Positions 50,565 through 59,640 are shown, counted from the stretch's first letter. The stretch: DNA of 64,000 bases from Cryobacterium tepidiphilum (GCF_003716325.1 NZ_RDSR01000001.1:1-64000), one strand, 5' to 3'. Translations and numbers: made by a program. Notes: a model not told the origin generated them from the sequence alone.

Positions 50565-52403
50565 CTATTCTGCCCCGCCCATCATGCGCGCGATGTCGCC
50601 GGCGGGCAGCTTCGGAACCCGGTTCTCGTCGCACAGCCCGTTGGCCTCCTGCATGGTGTCGGTCAGCTGGGTGTAACAGAAACCGGCGAGGACCCCGCTG
50701 GAGCGCACGGCCTCCAGCAGCGACCCCACCCGTTCGGCGAAGTCGTCGACCGATGTCGCCTGGGAATAGCCCCAGGCATCCGTCGCCGGTTCGTCGACCG
50801 AGAACTGGATGCCGCCGAACTCGGTCAGCATCACCGGCTGGCCTTGGTCGGGCTCGCCGGTCAAGCGGATGCGCCGCCCGGCCGGGCCCATCCCCGCGAA
50901 CAGGCGCTCCATGGCCGCCTCGTCGGCGTAGCGCTCGCGCATCACCTCCGGGGAGGCCTCGTAGTCGTGCACCGACCAGATGTCGGACTCGAGGTGCTCC
51001 CAGCCGTCGTTCGAGATGACGGGCCGGGACGGGTCGAGGGCCCGGGTCAGGTGGTAGAGGCCGCGGGCGTAGTCGCGCATCGCCGGCGTGTGAGCGATGT
51101 GCTGCACGCCCCAGCTCTCGTTGAGCGGCACCCAGGTCACGATCGACGGATGCGACAGGTCGCGGTCGATCACCTCGGTCCATTCCGCCATGGTGCGCGT
51201 GACAGACGCCGTCGTGAACTCGAAGGTGCTCGGCATCTCACCCCACAACAGCAGCCCGAGCTTGTCGGCCCAGAACAGGAAGCGCGGGTCTTCCACCTTC
51301 TGGTGCACGCGGGCGGCATTGAACCCGAGGTCCTTGATCAGCTGCGCCTCGGCACGGAGGGCGTCGACGGAGGGCGCCGCGAGATGCGAGTCGGGCCAGT
51401 AGCCCTGACTGAGCACCGAGCGCATGTAGTAGGGCCTGTCGTTGAGCAGGAACGCTCCTCGTGCCACGGCCACCGAACGAAGCCCCAGGTAGGAGGCGAC
51501 GGTGTCGCAGGGCTCGTCCCCGACGAGGAGCGTGACCTGGGCGTCGATCAACCGGGGGTGTTCCGGCGCCCAGAGCAGTCGCTCGTAACCCTGGCCGTTT
51601 CGTTGGCGGGGGAGCGGGATGACCGCGTCGACCTGGGCGCCGGCGGCCTGCACGACGACCGTGCCCAGGCACTCGCCCGCGTAGGAGAGCTCCACCTGCA
51701 CGCGTGCGTCGGCATCGGGCCAGCGGTTCAGCCGCAGGGCGAGCTGGACGGAGGCGCCGGGGATGTCGGTGACCCAGTGCAGGGACTCGATCGACAGCGC
51801 GGGCACCGCTTCGAGCCACACGGTCTGCCAGATGCCGGTGGTCCGCTGGTACCAGATCGAGTGCGGCTCGGGAAGCCAGTCCTGCTTGCCGCGCGGCTGG
51901 GAGACGTCGAGCGGCTCGTCCTCGGCGCGGACCACGAGGATCTGTGTCGTACGGGCCGGGTCGATGGCCTGTGTGATGTCAAGCTGGAACGGCGTGTGTC
52001 CGCCTTCATGCCCACCGAGGAATATGCCGTTCAGCCATGCCTGGCAGCGGTAGTCGACGGCGCCGAAATGCAGCAGGATCCGGCCGTCATCGCCGCGGTC
52101 CCCGGCGGCGGCGAGATCCTCGGCGCTGAGCTCCCGCTGGTACCACGCCACCGGGTGGTAGCCGGGGTCATTCACTCCCGATGCGGGCGACTCCGGCGGG
52201 AACGGAACGGTGATGGTGTGGTCGAACTGGGGATCCCGGTACCAGGCGGCAGCGATCCCCTCACGCTGGTCGTCGAAGCGGAACCCCCACTCGCCCGACA
52301 GGTCGCACCAGGCTGCCCGCATCAATTGGGGTCGTGGATACGTCCCGTCCTGCTCACTCGCCCGAAGCGTCGCGTCGTCGCCGATTGCCCCATCCGTATT
52401 CAT
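50565..52403 (-). CDS. GH2 family glycosidase
   Basis: The 612-residue cytoplasmic hydrolase has the GH2 order. A sugar-binding jelly-roll domain (about 40-215, including WYQRELSAEDLA, FGAVDYRCQAWLNG and RTTGIWQTVWLE) and an immunoglobulin-like domain (about 215-310) precede the TIM barrel. The acid/base is the Glu of WVPLNESWGVQ and the nucleophile the Glu of MLTEFGGIQFS. It is shorter than LacZ and resembles beta-galactosidase/glucuronidase relatives of unassigned specificity. ATG 52403 lies 6 bases from a -10-like CACACT, indicating a leaderless message. Confidence 0.88.
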   Translation of the reverse strand: MNTDGAIGDDATLRASEQDGTYPRPQLMRAAWCDLSGEWGFRFDDQREGIAAAWYRDPQFDHTITVPFPPESPASGVNDPGYHPVAWYQRELSAEDLAAAGDRGDDGRILLHFGAVDYRCQAWLNGIFLGGHEGGHTPFQLDITQAIDPARTTQILVVRAEDEPLDVSQPRGKQDWLPEPHSIWYQRTTGIWQTVWLEAVPALSIESLHWVTDIPGASVQLALRLNRWPDADARVQVELSYAGECLGTVVVQAAGAQVDAVIPLPRQRNGQGYERLLWAPEHPRLIDAQVTLLVGDEPCDTVASYLGLRSVAVARGAFLLNDRPYYMRSVLSQGYWPDSHLAAPSVDALRAEAQLIKDLGFNAARVHQKVEDPRFLFWADKLGLLLWGEMPSTFEFTTASVTRTMAEWTEVIDRDLSHPSIVTWVPLNESWGVQHIAHTPAMRDYARGLYHLTRALDPSRPVISNDGWEHLESDIWSVHDYEASPEVMRERYADEAAMERLFAGMGPAGRRIRLTGEPDQGQPVMLTEFGGIQFSVDEPATDAWGYSQATSVDDFAERVGSLLEAVRSSGVLAGFCYTQLTDTMQEANGLCDENRVPKLPAGDIARMMGGAE

Positions 52404-52406
52404 GGC

Positions 52407-52443
52407 TACAGTGTGCCCCAGATTTCCAGCGCTGTAAAACAGC
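52407..52443 (-). promoter_or_regulatory. GH2 promoter with LacI-type operator
   Basis: On the minus strand TTTACA (52438-52433), 17 bases and CACACT (52415-52410) end 6 bases before the GH2 start codon. The -35 and spacer overlap TTCCAGCGCTGTAA (plus strand 52424-52437), which differs at one base from the perfect palindrome TTACAGCGCTGTAA at 53630-53643. Confidence 0.7.
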
Positions 52444-52470
52444 ACCAGAACCGCACCGCGTCAGGGAGGG

Positions 52471-53499
52471 TCAGGAGACGAGGACCGCGGGCAGGCCCGG
52501 AGCGCTCTCCCGTGCGAGGAGTGTGAAGTCGACGATGCGGTGGCGTCCCATGCCGTCGTGCCCGTTGATGCGCTCCTCGAGAAGATCGAGGGCGGTCTCC
52601 GCGAGGCTGAGGGTGTCGGGGGCGATCGTCGTCAGGGTCGGATGCGTGAAGGACGTCATCGAGATGTTGTCCCACCCGGTCACCGCGACGTCATCCGGTA
52701 CCCCGAGCCCGCGCTCCTGCAGGGCGCGCAGCGCGCCGATGGCGGCCAGGTCGTCGCGGCAGACGAGCCCGTCGAAGTGCAGCCCCCGGTCCAGCGCACT
52801 GGAGACAGCCACCACGGCGTCGGCGGAGGTCACCGCCTTGCTGGGGAGCAGCAGGTCGAGGTCGGGGGTGAGTCCTGCTTCCTCGAGCGCGTGCTGGTAG
52901 CCGCGCAGGCGCTGCTTGGACGTGGCGGAGGTCCTCTGCTCCTCGTGGCCCAGGAACCCGATGCGCCGGCGGCCGAGATTCAGCAGATGCGTGGTGGCGG
53001 CGGCCGCGGCCGCGGCGTTGTCGATCATCACGTGGTCCACGGTGACCGGTGCGGGCCCCTCGCCGAGGAGCACCAGGGGAACGTCATTGCGGTGCTGGGC
53101 GATCTCGGTGGACGACATGACGGACGGCTGGAAGATGACCCCGTCGACGAGGCCCGCTTCGCTGCTCGACACCACGGCGCGCTCGCCCTCCAGGGTGCCG
53201 TCCGTCTGCTCCAGCAGCAGCCGGTACCCGCGACGGGCGGCCGCGGCAGAGACGATCCGGGCGAGTTCCGAGAAATACGGCAGGCTCACGTCGGCGAAGG
53301 CCAGCGCCAGCAGGCCGGTGCGGCCGGTGGCGAGCCGGCGGCCGAGCACGTTCGGCCGGTACCCGAGCTCGTCGATGGCACGCTGCACCCGGTGCCGCAT
53401 CGCCTCGCTCACGTGGGGATAGTCGTGCACGACGTTGGAGACGGTCTTCATCGACACGCCCGCTCTGCTGGCCACATCCTGCAGCCGTACCTTGCCCAT
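52471..53499 (-). CDS. LacI-family transcriptional repressor
   Basis: The 342-residue repressor has an N-terminal helix-turn-helix with hinge (VRLQDVASRAGVSMKTVSNV, then LGYRPNVLGRRLATGRTG). A periplasmic-binding-protein-like effector domain follows (GVIFQPSVMSS, GRRRIGFLGHEE, FDGLVCRDDLAAIGAL, VTGWDN, THPTLTTIAPD). GGGGAAGG precedes ATG 53499. Palindromes TTACAGCGCTGTAA upstream of its gene and of the GH2 gene are its likely sites. The effector is presumably the imported glycoside or its product. Confidence 0.92.
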   Translation of the reverse strand: MGKVRLQDVASRAGVSMKTVSNVVHDYPHVSEAMRHRVQRAIDELGYRPNVLGRRLATGRTGLLALAFADVSLPYFSELARIVSAAAARRGYRLLLEQTDGTLEGERAVVSSSEAGLVDGVIFQPSVMSSTEIAQHRNDVPLVLLGEGPAPVTVDHVMIDNAAAAAAATTHLLNLGRRRIGFLGHEEQRTSATSKQRLRGYQHALEEAGLTPDLDLLLPSKAVTSADAVVAVSSALDRGLHFDGLVCRDDLAAIGALRALQERGLGVPDDVAVTGWDNISMTSFTHPTLTTIAPDTLSLAETALDLLEERINGHDGMGRHRIVDFTLLARESAPGLPAVLVS

Positions 53500-53617
53500 G
53501 CCGCGACCTTCCCCTACCGCTACGAGCACGTTCCGCCTTCTCGCTCGAGTCGACTCTAGTTGCCTGTCAGCACGGGACGGACGCCGGTGTGCCTCCTGCC
53601 AGTTGCGGGCGGGCTCC

Positions 53618-53646
53618 TTGACTTCCATATTACAGCGCTGTAAATT
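53618..53646 (+). promoter_or_regulatory. Promoter and LacI operator of the second sugar ABC operon
   Basis: TTGACT (53618-53623) and TAAATT (53641-53646) are 17 bases apart. The perfect palindrome TTACAGCGCTGTAA (53630-53643) fills the end of the spacer and enters the -10. A leader of about 95 bases precedes the binding-protein gene. Confidence 0.82.
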
Positions 53647-53747
53647 CACAAACAGGTTCGAGGATGAGCTACTCCCACCGGAGTCTCGCCGCGGGCCGGG
53701 GCAGATATCGCCGTGTCCGGCGATCACAGGTGAAGGAGAGCAGCACA

Positions 53748-55067
53748 GTGAAGCGGAGAACAGGCAAGCGCGCGCTCGCGGCGGCGCTGGCAATCGGAGT
53801 GGGCGCGGCTCTCGTCGGTTGCAGCGGCGGCGGAGGCAGTGCCGACAAGGGCGTGTCACTCGAGGGCGGCGAATACAGCGGTCCCGACGTGACCATCAGC
53901 TTCTGGAACGGATGGACCGGTGGCGCAGCCCCGGTGCTGGTTCCGAAGCTCATCAAGCAATTCAACGACGAACACAAGAACATCACCGTCAAAGACGTGC
54001 CCATGGAGTGGGCGGACATCTCCGCCAAGATGCCGTTGGCCATCAAGGCCGGCAAGGGCCCCGACGTCTCGGTCGCCCACGGTGACGACCTCGCCACGTA
54101 CGCCGCCCAGGGGCTCGTGCTCCCGGTCGACGACATCGTCAAGACGCTCGGCTACAAGGCGGAGGACTTCCCGTCCGGCCTGTTCGACGCGAGTGTCTAC
54201 AACGGCAGCCAGTACGCCATTCCGTGGAGCGTGACCCCGTTGGGCCTCTACGCCAACACGACCGTGCTGAAGGAGGCCGGACTCGACCCCGAGAACCTGC
54301 CCACAGACAAGGACAGCTACCTCAAGGCGCTCGACAAGCTGAAGGCGGCCGGCGTCCAGGGCGAATGGGTCGACGGATACGTCTTCACCGGAACGTTCGA
54401 GTTCGAGTCGCTGCTCTGGCAGTTCGGTGGCGACCTCTACAACGAGGACGTCTCGAAGGCCACCTTCAACTCCGACGCCGGCGTGCAGGCGCTGACCTGG
54501 ATGGTCGACCTGGTGAAGAAGGGCTACAGCCCGAAGAACGTCGCCCAGGACGGCAACATCAACGCTCTCATCGGAGGCAAGACAGCCTTCAACTGGAACG
54601 GTGTCTGGCAGACCACCAACGCCGCCCTCGACAAGATCGAGTGGAAGGCCGCCGTCGTGCCGCAGATCGGCACGGAGAAGGCCGTCTGGTCGAGTTCAAC
54701 GCACTGGATCTTCCTGAACAACAAGGGCCAGGACAAGAACAAGACGGCCGCCGCTGCCACGTTCGTCAAGTGGATGAACGACAACTCCAGCGGATGGGCC
54801 GCCACGGGCGAGCTGCCCGCGAAGAACAGCGTGCGGGAAGACCCGGCGCTGCTCAAGCAGTACCCGAACCTCGAGCCGTTCATGAAGGAGCTGGAATACG
54901 CCCACTACGAGACGGTCTCGCCGGGTATCAACGGGGCCAACGCCCTCATCACGACCGCGGTCAACGAGGCCGTGCTCCTGAAGAAGTCGCCGAAGCAGGC
55001 CCTCGACGACGCTGCGGCGCAGGCGGACAAGATCCTGCAGCAGAACAAGAAGCAGTACGGTGGCTAG
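53748..55067 (+). CDS. Carbohydrate ABC transporter substrate-binding lipoprotein
   Basis: The 439-residue lipid-anchored receptor has a basic N-terminus, signal helix and lipobox LVGCS near residue 24. A family-1 solute-binding domain follows (ISFWNGWTGGAAPVLVPKLI, GKGPDVSVAHGDDLATY, NGVWQTTN). GTG 53748 is preceded by GAAGGAGAG. It overlaps the first permease by 8 bases. With the GH2 glycosidase and epimerase it forms a glycoside-use regulon under LacI. Confidence 0.92.
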   Translation: MKRRTGKRALAAALAIGVGAALVGCSGGGGSADKGVSLEGGEYSGPDVTISFWNGWTGGAAPVLVPKLIKQFNDEHKNITVKDVPMEWADISAKMPLAIKAGKGPDVSVAHGDDLATYAAQGLVLPVDDIVKTLGYKAEDFPSGLFDASVYNGSQYAIPWSVTPLGLYANTTVLKEAGLDPENLPTDKDSYLKALDKLKAAGVQGEWVDGYVFTGTFEFESLLWQFGGDLYNEDVSKATFNSDAGVQALTWMVDLVKKGYSPKNVAQDGNINALIGGKTAFNWNGVWQTTNAALDKIEWKAAVVPQIGTEKAVWSSSTHWIFLNNKGQDKNKTAAAATFVKWMNDNSSGWAATGELPAKNSVREDPALLKQYPNLEPFMKELEYAHYETVSPGINGANALITTAVNEAVLLKKSPKQALDDAAAQADKILQQNKKQYGG

Positions 55068-56001
55068 CACCAGCCTCGCCCCTGTGGTCCCCCGGAGCAC
55101 CAGCTCCGGGGGACCCGGTCGCGGCAGGAAGACCGGAACGGCCTATCTCTTCCTGGCCCCGTTCCTCATCCTGTTCTGCGTGTTCGTGCTCGCGCCGGCG
55201 ATCTACGGAATCTGGATCAGCCTGCACATCTGGAACCCGCTGTTGCCGCTCAAGCCGTTCAGCGGCATCGACAACTACGTCGACCTGTTCACCCCCGGCT
55301 CGCTCACCTTCGGTGACTTCTGGGAGAGCATGACCGCGACCGGCATCTTCACGGTCGCCAGCGTGCCGTTCCTCCTGGTGATCCCGTTGCTGATCGCCGT
55401 GATGCTCAACCAGAAGATCCGCGGAGGCACCATCTTCCGCGGGATCTTCTTTGCCCCGTACGTGCTCGGCGTCGCCGTGATCGGCGTGATCTGGCAGTAC
55501 CTCCTCGACCCGCAGCTGGGCGTGGTCAACCACGTGCTCGAGCTGTTCGGCCTCCCGTCCCGCATCCCGTGGACGGTCGACGTCCCGTGGGCCTGGGTAT
55601 CGCTGGTCGGCGTCACGGTGTGGTGGACGATGGGCTTCAACACCGTCATTCTCCTGGCCGGGCTGAAGGGCATCAACGCCGAACTGTACGATGCGGCATC
55701 CGTTGATGGAGCCGGGGCGATGCGCAAGTTCTTCAGCGTCACCCTGCCGGGGCTCAGGCCCGTCATGGCGTTCGTCACAACCGTGACGATCCTCGCGTCG
55801 GCCAACATGTTCGGACAGTCCTACCTGCTGACCAACGGTCACCCGGGAACCACGACGAGATCCGTGATCATGTACATCGCCGACCAGGGACTCGCGCAGA
55901 ACCAGATGGGTGCGGCCGCGGCGATGAGCTACGTGCTGTTCGCCTTCCTCGCGGTGATCAGCATCGTGAATTTCCGCTTGCAACGCGAGAAGACGGAGTG
56001 A
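55060..56001 (+). CDS. Sugar ABC transporter permease (MalF/UgpA-like)
   Basis: The 313-residue subunit has a Ser/Gly/Pro-rich cytoplasmic leader and about six spans (AYLFLAPFLILFCVFVLAP first). The EAA loop is ELYDAASVDGAGAMRKF followed by VTLPGLRPV. Its ATG overlaps the binding-protein gene by 8 bases. No ATPase follows the pair of permeases. Confidence 0.92.
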   Translation: MASTSLAPVVPRSTSSGGPGRGRKTGTAYLFLAPFLILFCVFVLAPAIYGIWISLHIWNPLLPLKPFSGIDNYVDLFTPGSLTFGDFWESMTATGIFTVASVPFLLVIPLLIAVMLNQKIRGGTIFRGIFFAPYVLGVAVIGVIWQYLLDPQLGVVNHVLELFGLPSRIPWTVDVPWAWVSLVGVTVWWTMGFNTVILLAGLKGINAELYDAASVDGAGAMRKFFSVTLPGLRPVMAFVTTVTILASANMFGQSYLLTNGHPGTTTRSVIMYIADQGLAQNQMGAAAAMSYVLFAFLAVISIVNFRLQREKTE

Positions 56002-56007
56002 GGACCG

Positions 56008-56919
56008 ATGACTGTCAACGCTGAACCGACGGTGGCCCGCAACACGGCCCTGCCGTCTGAAGCGCCGCTCGACCGGTCCCCCCGGAGGCGCCGGAGCGTC
56101 GGGAAGGCGCGCGTCTGGTTGTACGTTGCCCTGATCCTGACGGCACTCGTGATCGTCGTGCCGTTGATCTGGATCTTCCTCACGTCGTTCAAGACGGACT
56201 ACAACGCGATCAACGCGCCGGCCAACCCGATTCCGAACCCGTTCACTTTCGAGGCCTACGAGACCCTGTTGTCCAGCGGGCAGCAGCCGATCTTCCGGTG
56301 GTTCTTCAACAGCGTGGCCGCGGCCACGCTGCAGACGGTCATCATCCTGGTGACCGCCTCGATGGGGGCGTACGCTCTGGCACGGCTGGAGTTCCGTGGC
56401 AAGAAGATCGTCTTCGGGGCGATCGTCTCCACCCTGCTGGTGCCGCCGGTGATCTTCCTGATCCCGAACTACCTCATCGTGCAGAACTTCGGGTGGCTCG
56501 ACAGCATCTGGGCGATCACCATCCCCGGTGCCGCCGGAGCGTTCGGCATCTTCTTCCTGCGGCAGTTCTTCGTCGGCCTGCCCGGGGAGATCGAGGAAGC
56601 AGCGCGCATCGACGGCGCCGGCGACATCCGCATCTTCCTGCAAATCGTGCTGCCGCTCTCACGGCCGGCGATCGCGACGCTCGCGGTGCTCAGCTTCCTC
56701 ACCAACTGGAACGACTTCCTGTGGCCGATCTACGTGCTGCTGAGCCCGGAGCACCTCACGCTGCAGCCCGGGCTGTCGGTGCTGCAGGGCGCATACTCCA
56801 CGCACTTCGGCATCGTGATGGCCGGCGCGGTCATCGCCTCGGTGCCGGTGCTCATCCTGTTCACGCTCGCCCAGCGGCAGATCGTGGACAGCGTCGCCAG
56901 CTCGGGCCTGAAGGGCTGA
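56008..56919 (+). CDS. Sugar ABC transporter permease (MalG/UgpE-like)
   Basis: The 303-residue second channel subunit has an Arg-rich leader and six spans. The EAA loop is EIEEAARIDGAGDIRIF followed by IVLPLSRPA, and the typical end is AQRQIVDSVASSGLKG. It starts 6 bases after its partner. It is the last gene of the operon and is followed by a long perfect hairpin. Confidence 0.92.
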   Translation: MTVNAEPTVARNTALPSEAPLDRSPRRRRSVGKARVWLYVALILTALVIVVPLIWIFLTSFKTDYNAINAPANPIPNPFTFEAYETLLSSGQQPIFRWFFNSVAAATLQTVIILVTASMGAYALARLEFRGKKIVFGAIVSTLLVPPVIFLIPNYLIVQNFGWLDSIWAITIPGAAGAFGIFFLRQFFVGLPGEIEEAARIDGAGDIRIFLQIVLPLSRPAIATLAVLSFLTNWNDFLWPIYVLLSPEHLTLQPGLSVLQGAYSTHFGIVMAGAVIASVPVLILFTLAQRQIVDSVASSGLKG

Positions 56920-56928
56920 CCCCTTACA

Positions 56929-56991
56929 CGCGAAACCGGACTTGTGGTCGCTTAGACGCGCGCGGAAAGCGACCACAAGTCCGGTTTCGCG
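56929..56991. terminator. Long perfect hairpin between convergent genes
   Basis: Two perfectly complementary 25-base arms (56929-56953 and 56967-56991) enclose a 13-base loop. The arms begin CGCGAAACCGGACTTGTGG. It lies 9 bases after the permease stop and 17 bases before the end of the convergent hydrolase gene, so it can terminate both. The length and perfection of the stem are greater than termination needs. Confidence 0.8.
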
Positions 56992-57008
56992 GTGGGGGAG
57001 CGGGCGTG

Positions 57009-58139
57009 TCAGGCGACCTCGGCCAGGGTCTTCGTGAAGAACGCCGCAACCTCAGACTGCATGGCTCGGGTCATCGCGTGCCCGCCCGCGTGCCAGGCTG
57101 CGGTGTAGTCGAATCCCGCGCCTGACGCCGCGGTGAGCAGCGCATCCGCGTCACGCATGCCCTGCTCCGGAAAGAGCTGGTCGTCGAGCGCGTACTGCAC
57201 CAGGAGGGAATGCGGGTTCACCGCGGCGCGCGTGAAGGGGATCTCCGGCCAGTCGGCGAGCTGCCAGAGGCCCGGGGTGTGCATGAGCCAGGAGTGCAGG
57301 TCGAGGTACGCGGGAAGCAAGGACGCGAACGTCGTCATCATGCAGGAGATGACGTGCGCACGGATGCGCGGGCTGAGCGCAGCGAGAATCATCGCCCGGC
57401 CACCGCCACCCGAGAGCCCGGCGGTGCCCAGCCGTGAGGAATCGACGCCCGGCAGCGCGCCCAGCACATTCAGGGCGGCGAGGTCGTCGTGCGCGACCAT
57501 CCCGGCGAACGTCGTGCCGATGAGCGCTCCGGCCTTGGCCACCGTGTTCTCGTGGTCCGCGGCGAATGCGTTGTAGCGCATCTCCTCCGTGGGCTCGATG
57601 CCACCGGAAGTCCACAGCGCCTCCTGGCCGGCGAGGTGCCGGGCGGAGCGCTCCGCGGGCGGATCCATGGTGAACCGCCGGGTTCCCCAGCCGAAGGTAT
57701 CGTGCGCGAGGACCGCGAATCCGCGCGACGCCAGCGCGTTCGCCGGCGCCTGCCCGTCGTACATCGCCGCACGCAGGGCCACGGCCTCTGGCCGGGAATC
57801 GTACCCGAGGTCGACGAGCCTGTCGGCGCCGAGCCATTTGTTGTCGGAATGGCAGTGCATGAAGAGCACGCCCGGCAGGGGACCGTCCTCGCCGGCGGGA
57901 CGGAGATGATACGCGCGCGTCCGTGGGCCGTAGCCGAGCTGCCAGGACAGCTCTGTCGTGCGAACATCGCGCGTGGTGGACTCACCGTCGACGCGCAGGT
58001 CGAGCACGGCCGGAACCGCGGGCACTCCAAGCACGCGAGCGAGCTCGCCGGGTACCGCTTCGCGGCCGTTGCTCGACCAGACGTACGGAGGCCAGTCCTC
58101 GTATCCACCGAGGGCAGTGGGCAGTGCTGTGCGCGTCAC
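57009..58139 (-). CDS. Alpha/beta hydrolase, acetyl-xylan-esterase/dienelactone-hydrolase-like
   Basis: The 376-residue cytoplasmic esterase has the nucleophile elbow GLSGGGG (Ser near residue 235), an upstream HCHSDNKWLG oxyanion loop, an acid near LDDQLFPEQG and a His in WHAGGHAMTRAM. GGGGGAG precedes GTG 58139. It lies beside the LacI-controlled glycoside locus and may remove acyl groups from imported glycosides; this role is inferred from position only. Confidence 0.78.
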   Translation of the reverse strand: MTRTALPTALGGYEDWPPYVWSSNGREAVPGELARVLGVPAVPAVLDLRVDGESTTRDVRTTELSWQLGYGPRTRAYHLRPAGEDGPLPGVLFMHCHSDNKWLGADRLVDLGYDSRPEAVALRAAMYDGQAPANALASRGFAVLAHDTFGWGTRRFTMDPPAERSARHLAGQEALWTSGGIEPTEEMRYNAFAADHENTVAKAGALIGTTFAGMVAHDDLAALNVLGALPGVDSSRLGTAGLSGGGGRAMILAALSPRIRAHVISCMMTTFASLLPAYLDLHSWLMHTPGLWQLADWPEIPFTRAAVNPHSLLVQYALDDQLFPEQGMRDADALLTAASGAGFDYTAAWHAGGHAMTRAMQSEVAAFFTKTLAEVA

Positions 58140-58192
58140 GTGGCTCCCCCTTAGACCGACGATGGTAGCCGATGCGCGGCGGCCCGGGTATG

Positions 58193-58227
58193 ACGAAGGG
58201 GCACGGCCTGTGGCCGTGCCCCTTCGT
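58193..58227. terminator. Terminator hairpin downstream of the surface-protein gene
   Basis: A perfect 16-bp stem (ACGAAGGGGCACGGCC at 58193-58208, partner at 58212-58227) with the loop TGT lies 12 bases beyond the stop of the minus-strand surface-protein gene. It precedes the start region of the hydrolase gene on the same strand. Confidence 0.82.
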
Positions 58228-58239
58228 GTGTGCGGATGC

Positions 58240-59640
58240 TTAGGCGTGCACGCGGCGGCGACGAACCACCAGGAGCGCCGCACCAAGCAGCAGGAGCAGC
58301 GCGGCGATGGCGAGCGGGCCACCGGTGTTGAAGCCCGTGGCGGCCAGCATGTCGGCGACGGTCAGTGCCACGGCCTGCACGGCACCGGAGCTCTGGCCGG
58401 TGACGACGAGCGTGTGGTTGCCGGCTTCGAGCTCGCTCAGTACCTCGGCGCTCAGGGTGATCTGCACGGCACCGTTGACAACCGGGAAGGTTCCGACGAG
58501 GGTCGGCGTGGAGTAGAGGTACACGTCGACGTAGGAGTCGGTCGCGGTCCACTTCAGTTCGGCTTCGTAGTCCTCGCCCGGGTTCAGGTCACCGGCGGGC
58601 AGGCCGGCCGACGTCTGCGACTGAGCGGTCACGCCGCGTCCCTCGAGGTACACGGCGAGGCCACCGGAGTCACCGGCCGGTGCGGCAGCGGCGTCCTTCT
58701 TCGCGGCCGCGACGTGCGGTCCGAAGGCAGAGGCGCTCGTGGGCGCGAAGCCGTCGTTGGTGCCAGTGACGATGAAGACGATCTGCATGCCGACCAGGTC
58801 CTTGGTCAGCTTCAGCGTGGTTCCGGTTGCGCCGTCGATCGGACCGCCGAACTGGCCGCCGTTGAATCCCCACTGGTAGCTCAGCTTCGTTCCAGCAGGC
58901 CAGCCGGTCGTGCTGCCGGTGAGGACCTGGCCGACCTCGGCGGTGCCGGTGATCTTCGCGGTACCAGCCTTGAGTTCGGGCAGGTTGGGCAGCAGCTCAA
59001 CGTTCACCTCGGCATCCGCGGCACTGATGTCGACGTCTTTGGTGACCGTCTGGTATCCATCTGCGGAGAACGTAAGGGTGACGTCGGCGTTCGGCTCGAG
59101 GTTCTCAAACGAGAAATTTCCGGAGGAATCCACCGGGATAACGGTGTTGGAGTAGCCCTGGTTCTCGTTCATCTCCACGGTGGCGGCGAAGTCGGAGTTG
59201 CCGTCCTTGGCGGTCACCGTGCCGGTGATCGAGTAATAGCTCGGCTCGGGGTCGGCGGGAGTGACGGCGGTCAGCGTGACCACTTCGGGAAGGGTCACAT
59301 CACCACCGGCAATCGTGGTGTCGGTCGTGACCGTGGCGTATCCGTCCAGCGAGATTTCGAGGGTGTAATCACCATCGGCCAGTCCTGCCAGCGTGAAGCC
59401 GCCGATGGCGTCGGTGCTGGTGGACTCTGCCGGGTTGTTCACGTCCGTGACTGTGGCGCCGTCGGCGGCTACGCCGACGCCATCGCCGTTGTCGACGTTC
59501 ACAGTTCCGGAAATGGAATACGTCGGCGGGGTCACAGCCGTGGCGGGCGTGGCGGCCACGAGGGAGAGGCCCCCGATCATGGCCAGGCCGAGGCCCAGGG
59601 CGGCGATGCGGCGCAGCCCGCTCATGGATGAATTCTTCAC
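58240..59640 (-). CDS. Cell-wall-sorted surface protein with carboxypeptidase-regulatory-like domains
   Basis: The 466-residue secreted protein has a signal peptide ending near residue 36 (TPATA). Two carboxypeptidase-regulatory-like beta domains follow (about 42-120 and 133-220, each opening YSI.GTV and containing GNF or GGF.L.L..G.YT). Next comes an Ig-like region (AKITGTAEVGQVLTG to about 320), a strand-rich domain, and a sorting signal LAATG near 430, a membrane helix and RRRRVHA. LAxTG is the class E sortase type common in GC-rich actinobacteria. The sortase itself is not in the window. Confidence 0.88.
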   Translation of the reverse strand: MKNSSMSGLRRIAALGLGLAMIGGLSLVAATPATAVTPPTYSISGTVNVDNGDGVGVAADGATVTDVNNPAESTSTDAIGGFTLAGLADGDYTLEISLDGYATVTTDTTIAGGDVTLPEVVTLTAVTPADPEPSYYSITGTVTAKDGNSDFAATVEMNENQGYSNTVIPVDSSGNFSFENLEPNADVTLTFSADGYQTVTKDVDISAADAEVNVELLPNLPELKAGTAKITGTAEVGQVLTGSTTGWPAGTKLSYQWGFNGGQFGGPIDGATGTTLKLTKDLVGMQIVFIVTGTNDGFAPTSASAFGPHVAAAKKDAAAAPAGDSGGLAVYLEGRGVTAQSQTSAGLPAGDLNPGEDYEAELKWTATDSYVDVYLYSTPTLVGTFPVVNGAVQITLSAEVLSELEAGNHTLVVTGQSSGAVQAVALTVADMLAATGFNTGGPLAIAALLLLLGAALLVVRRRRVHA

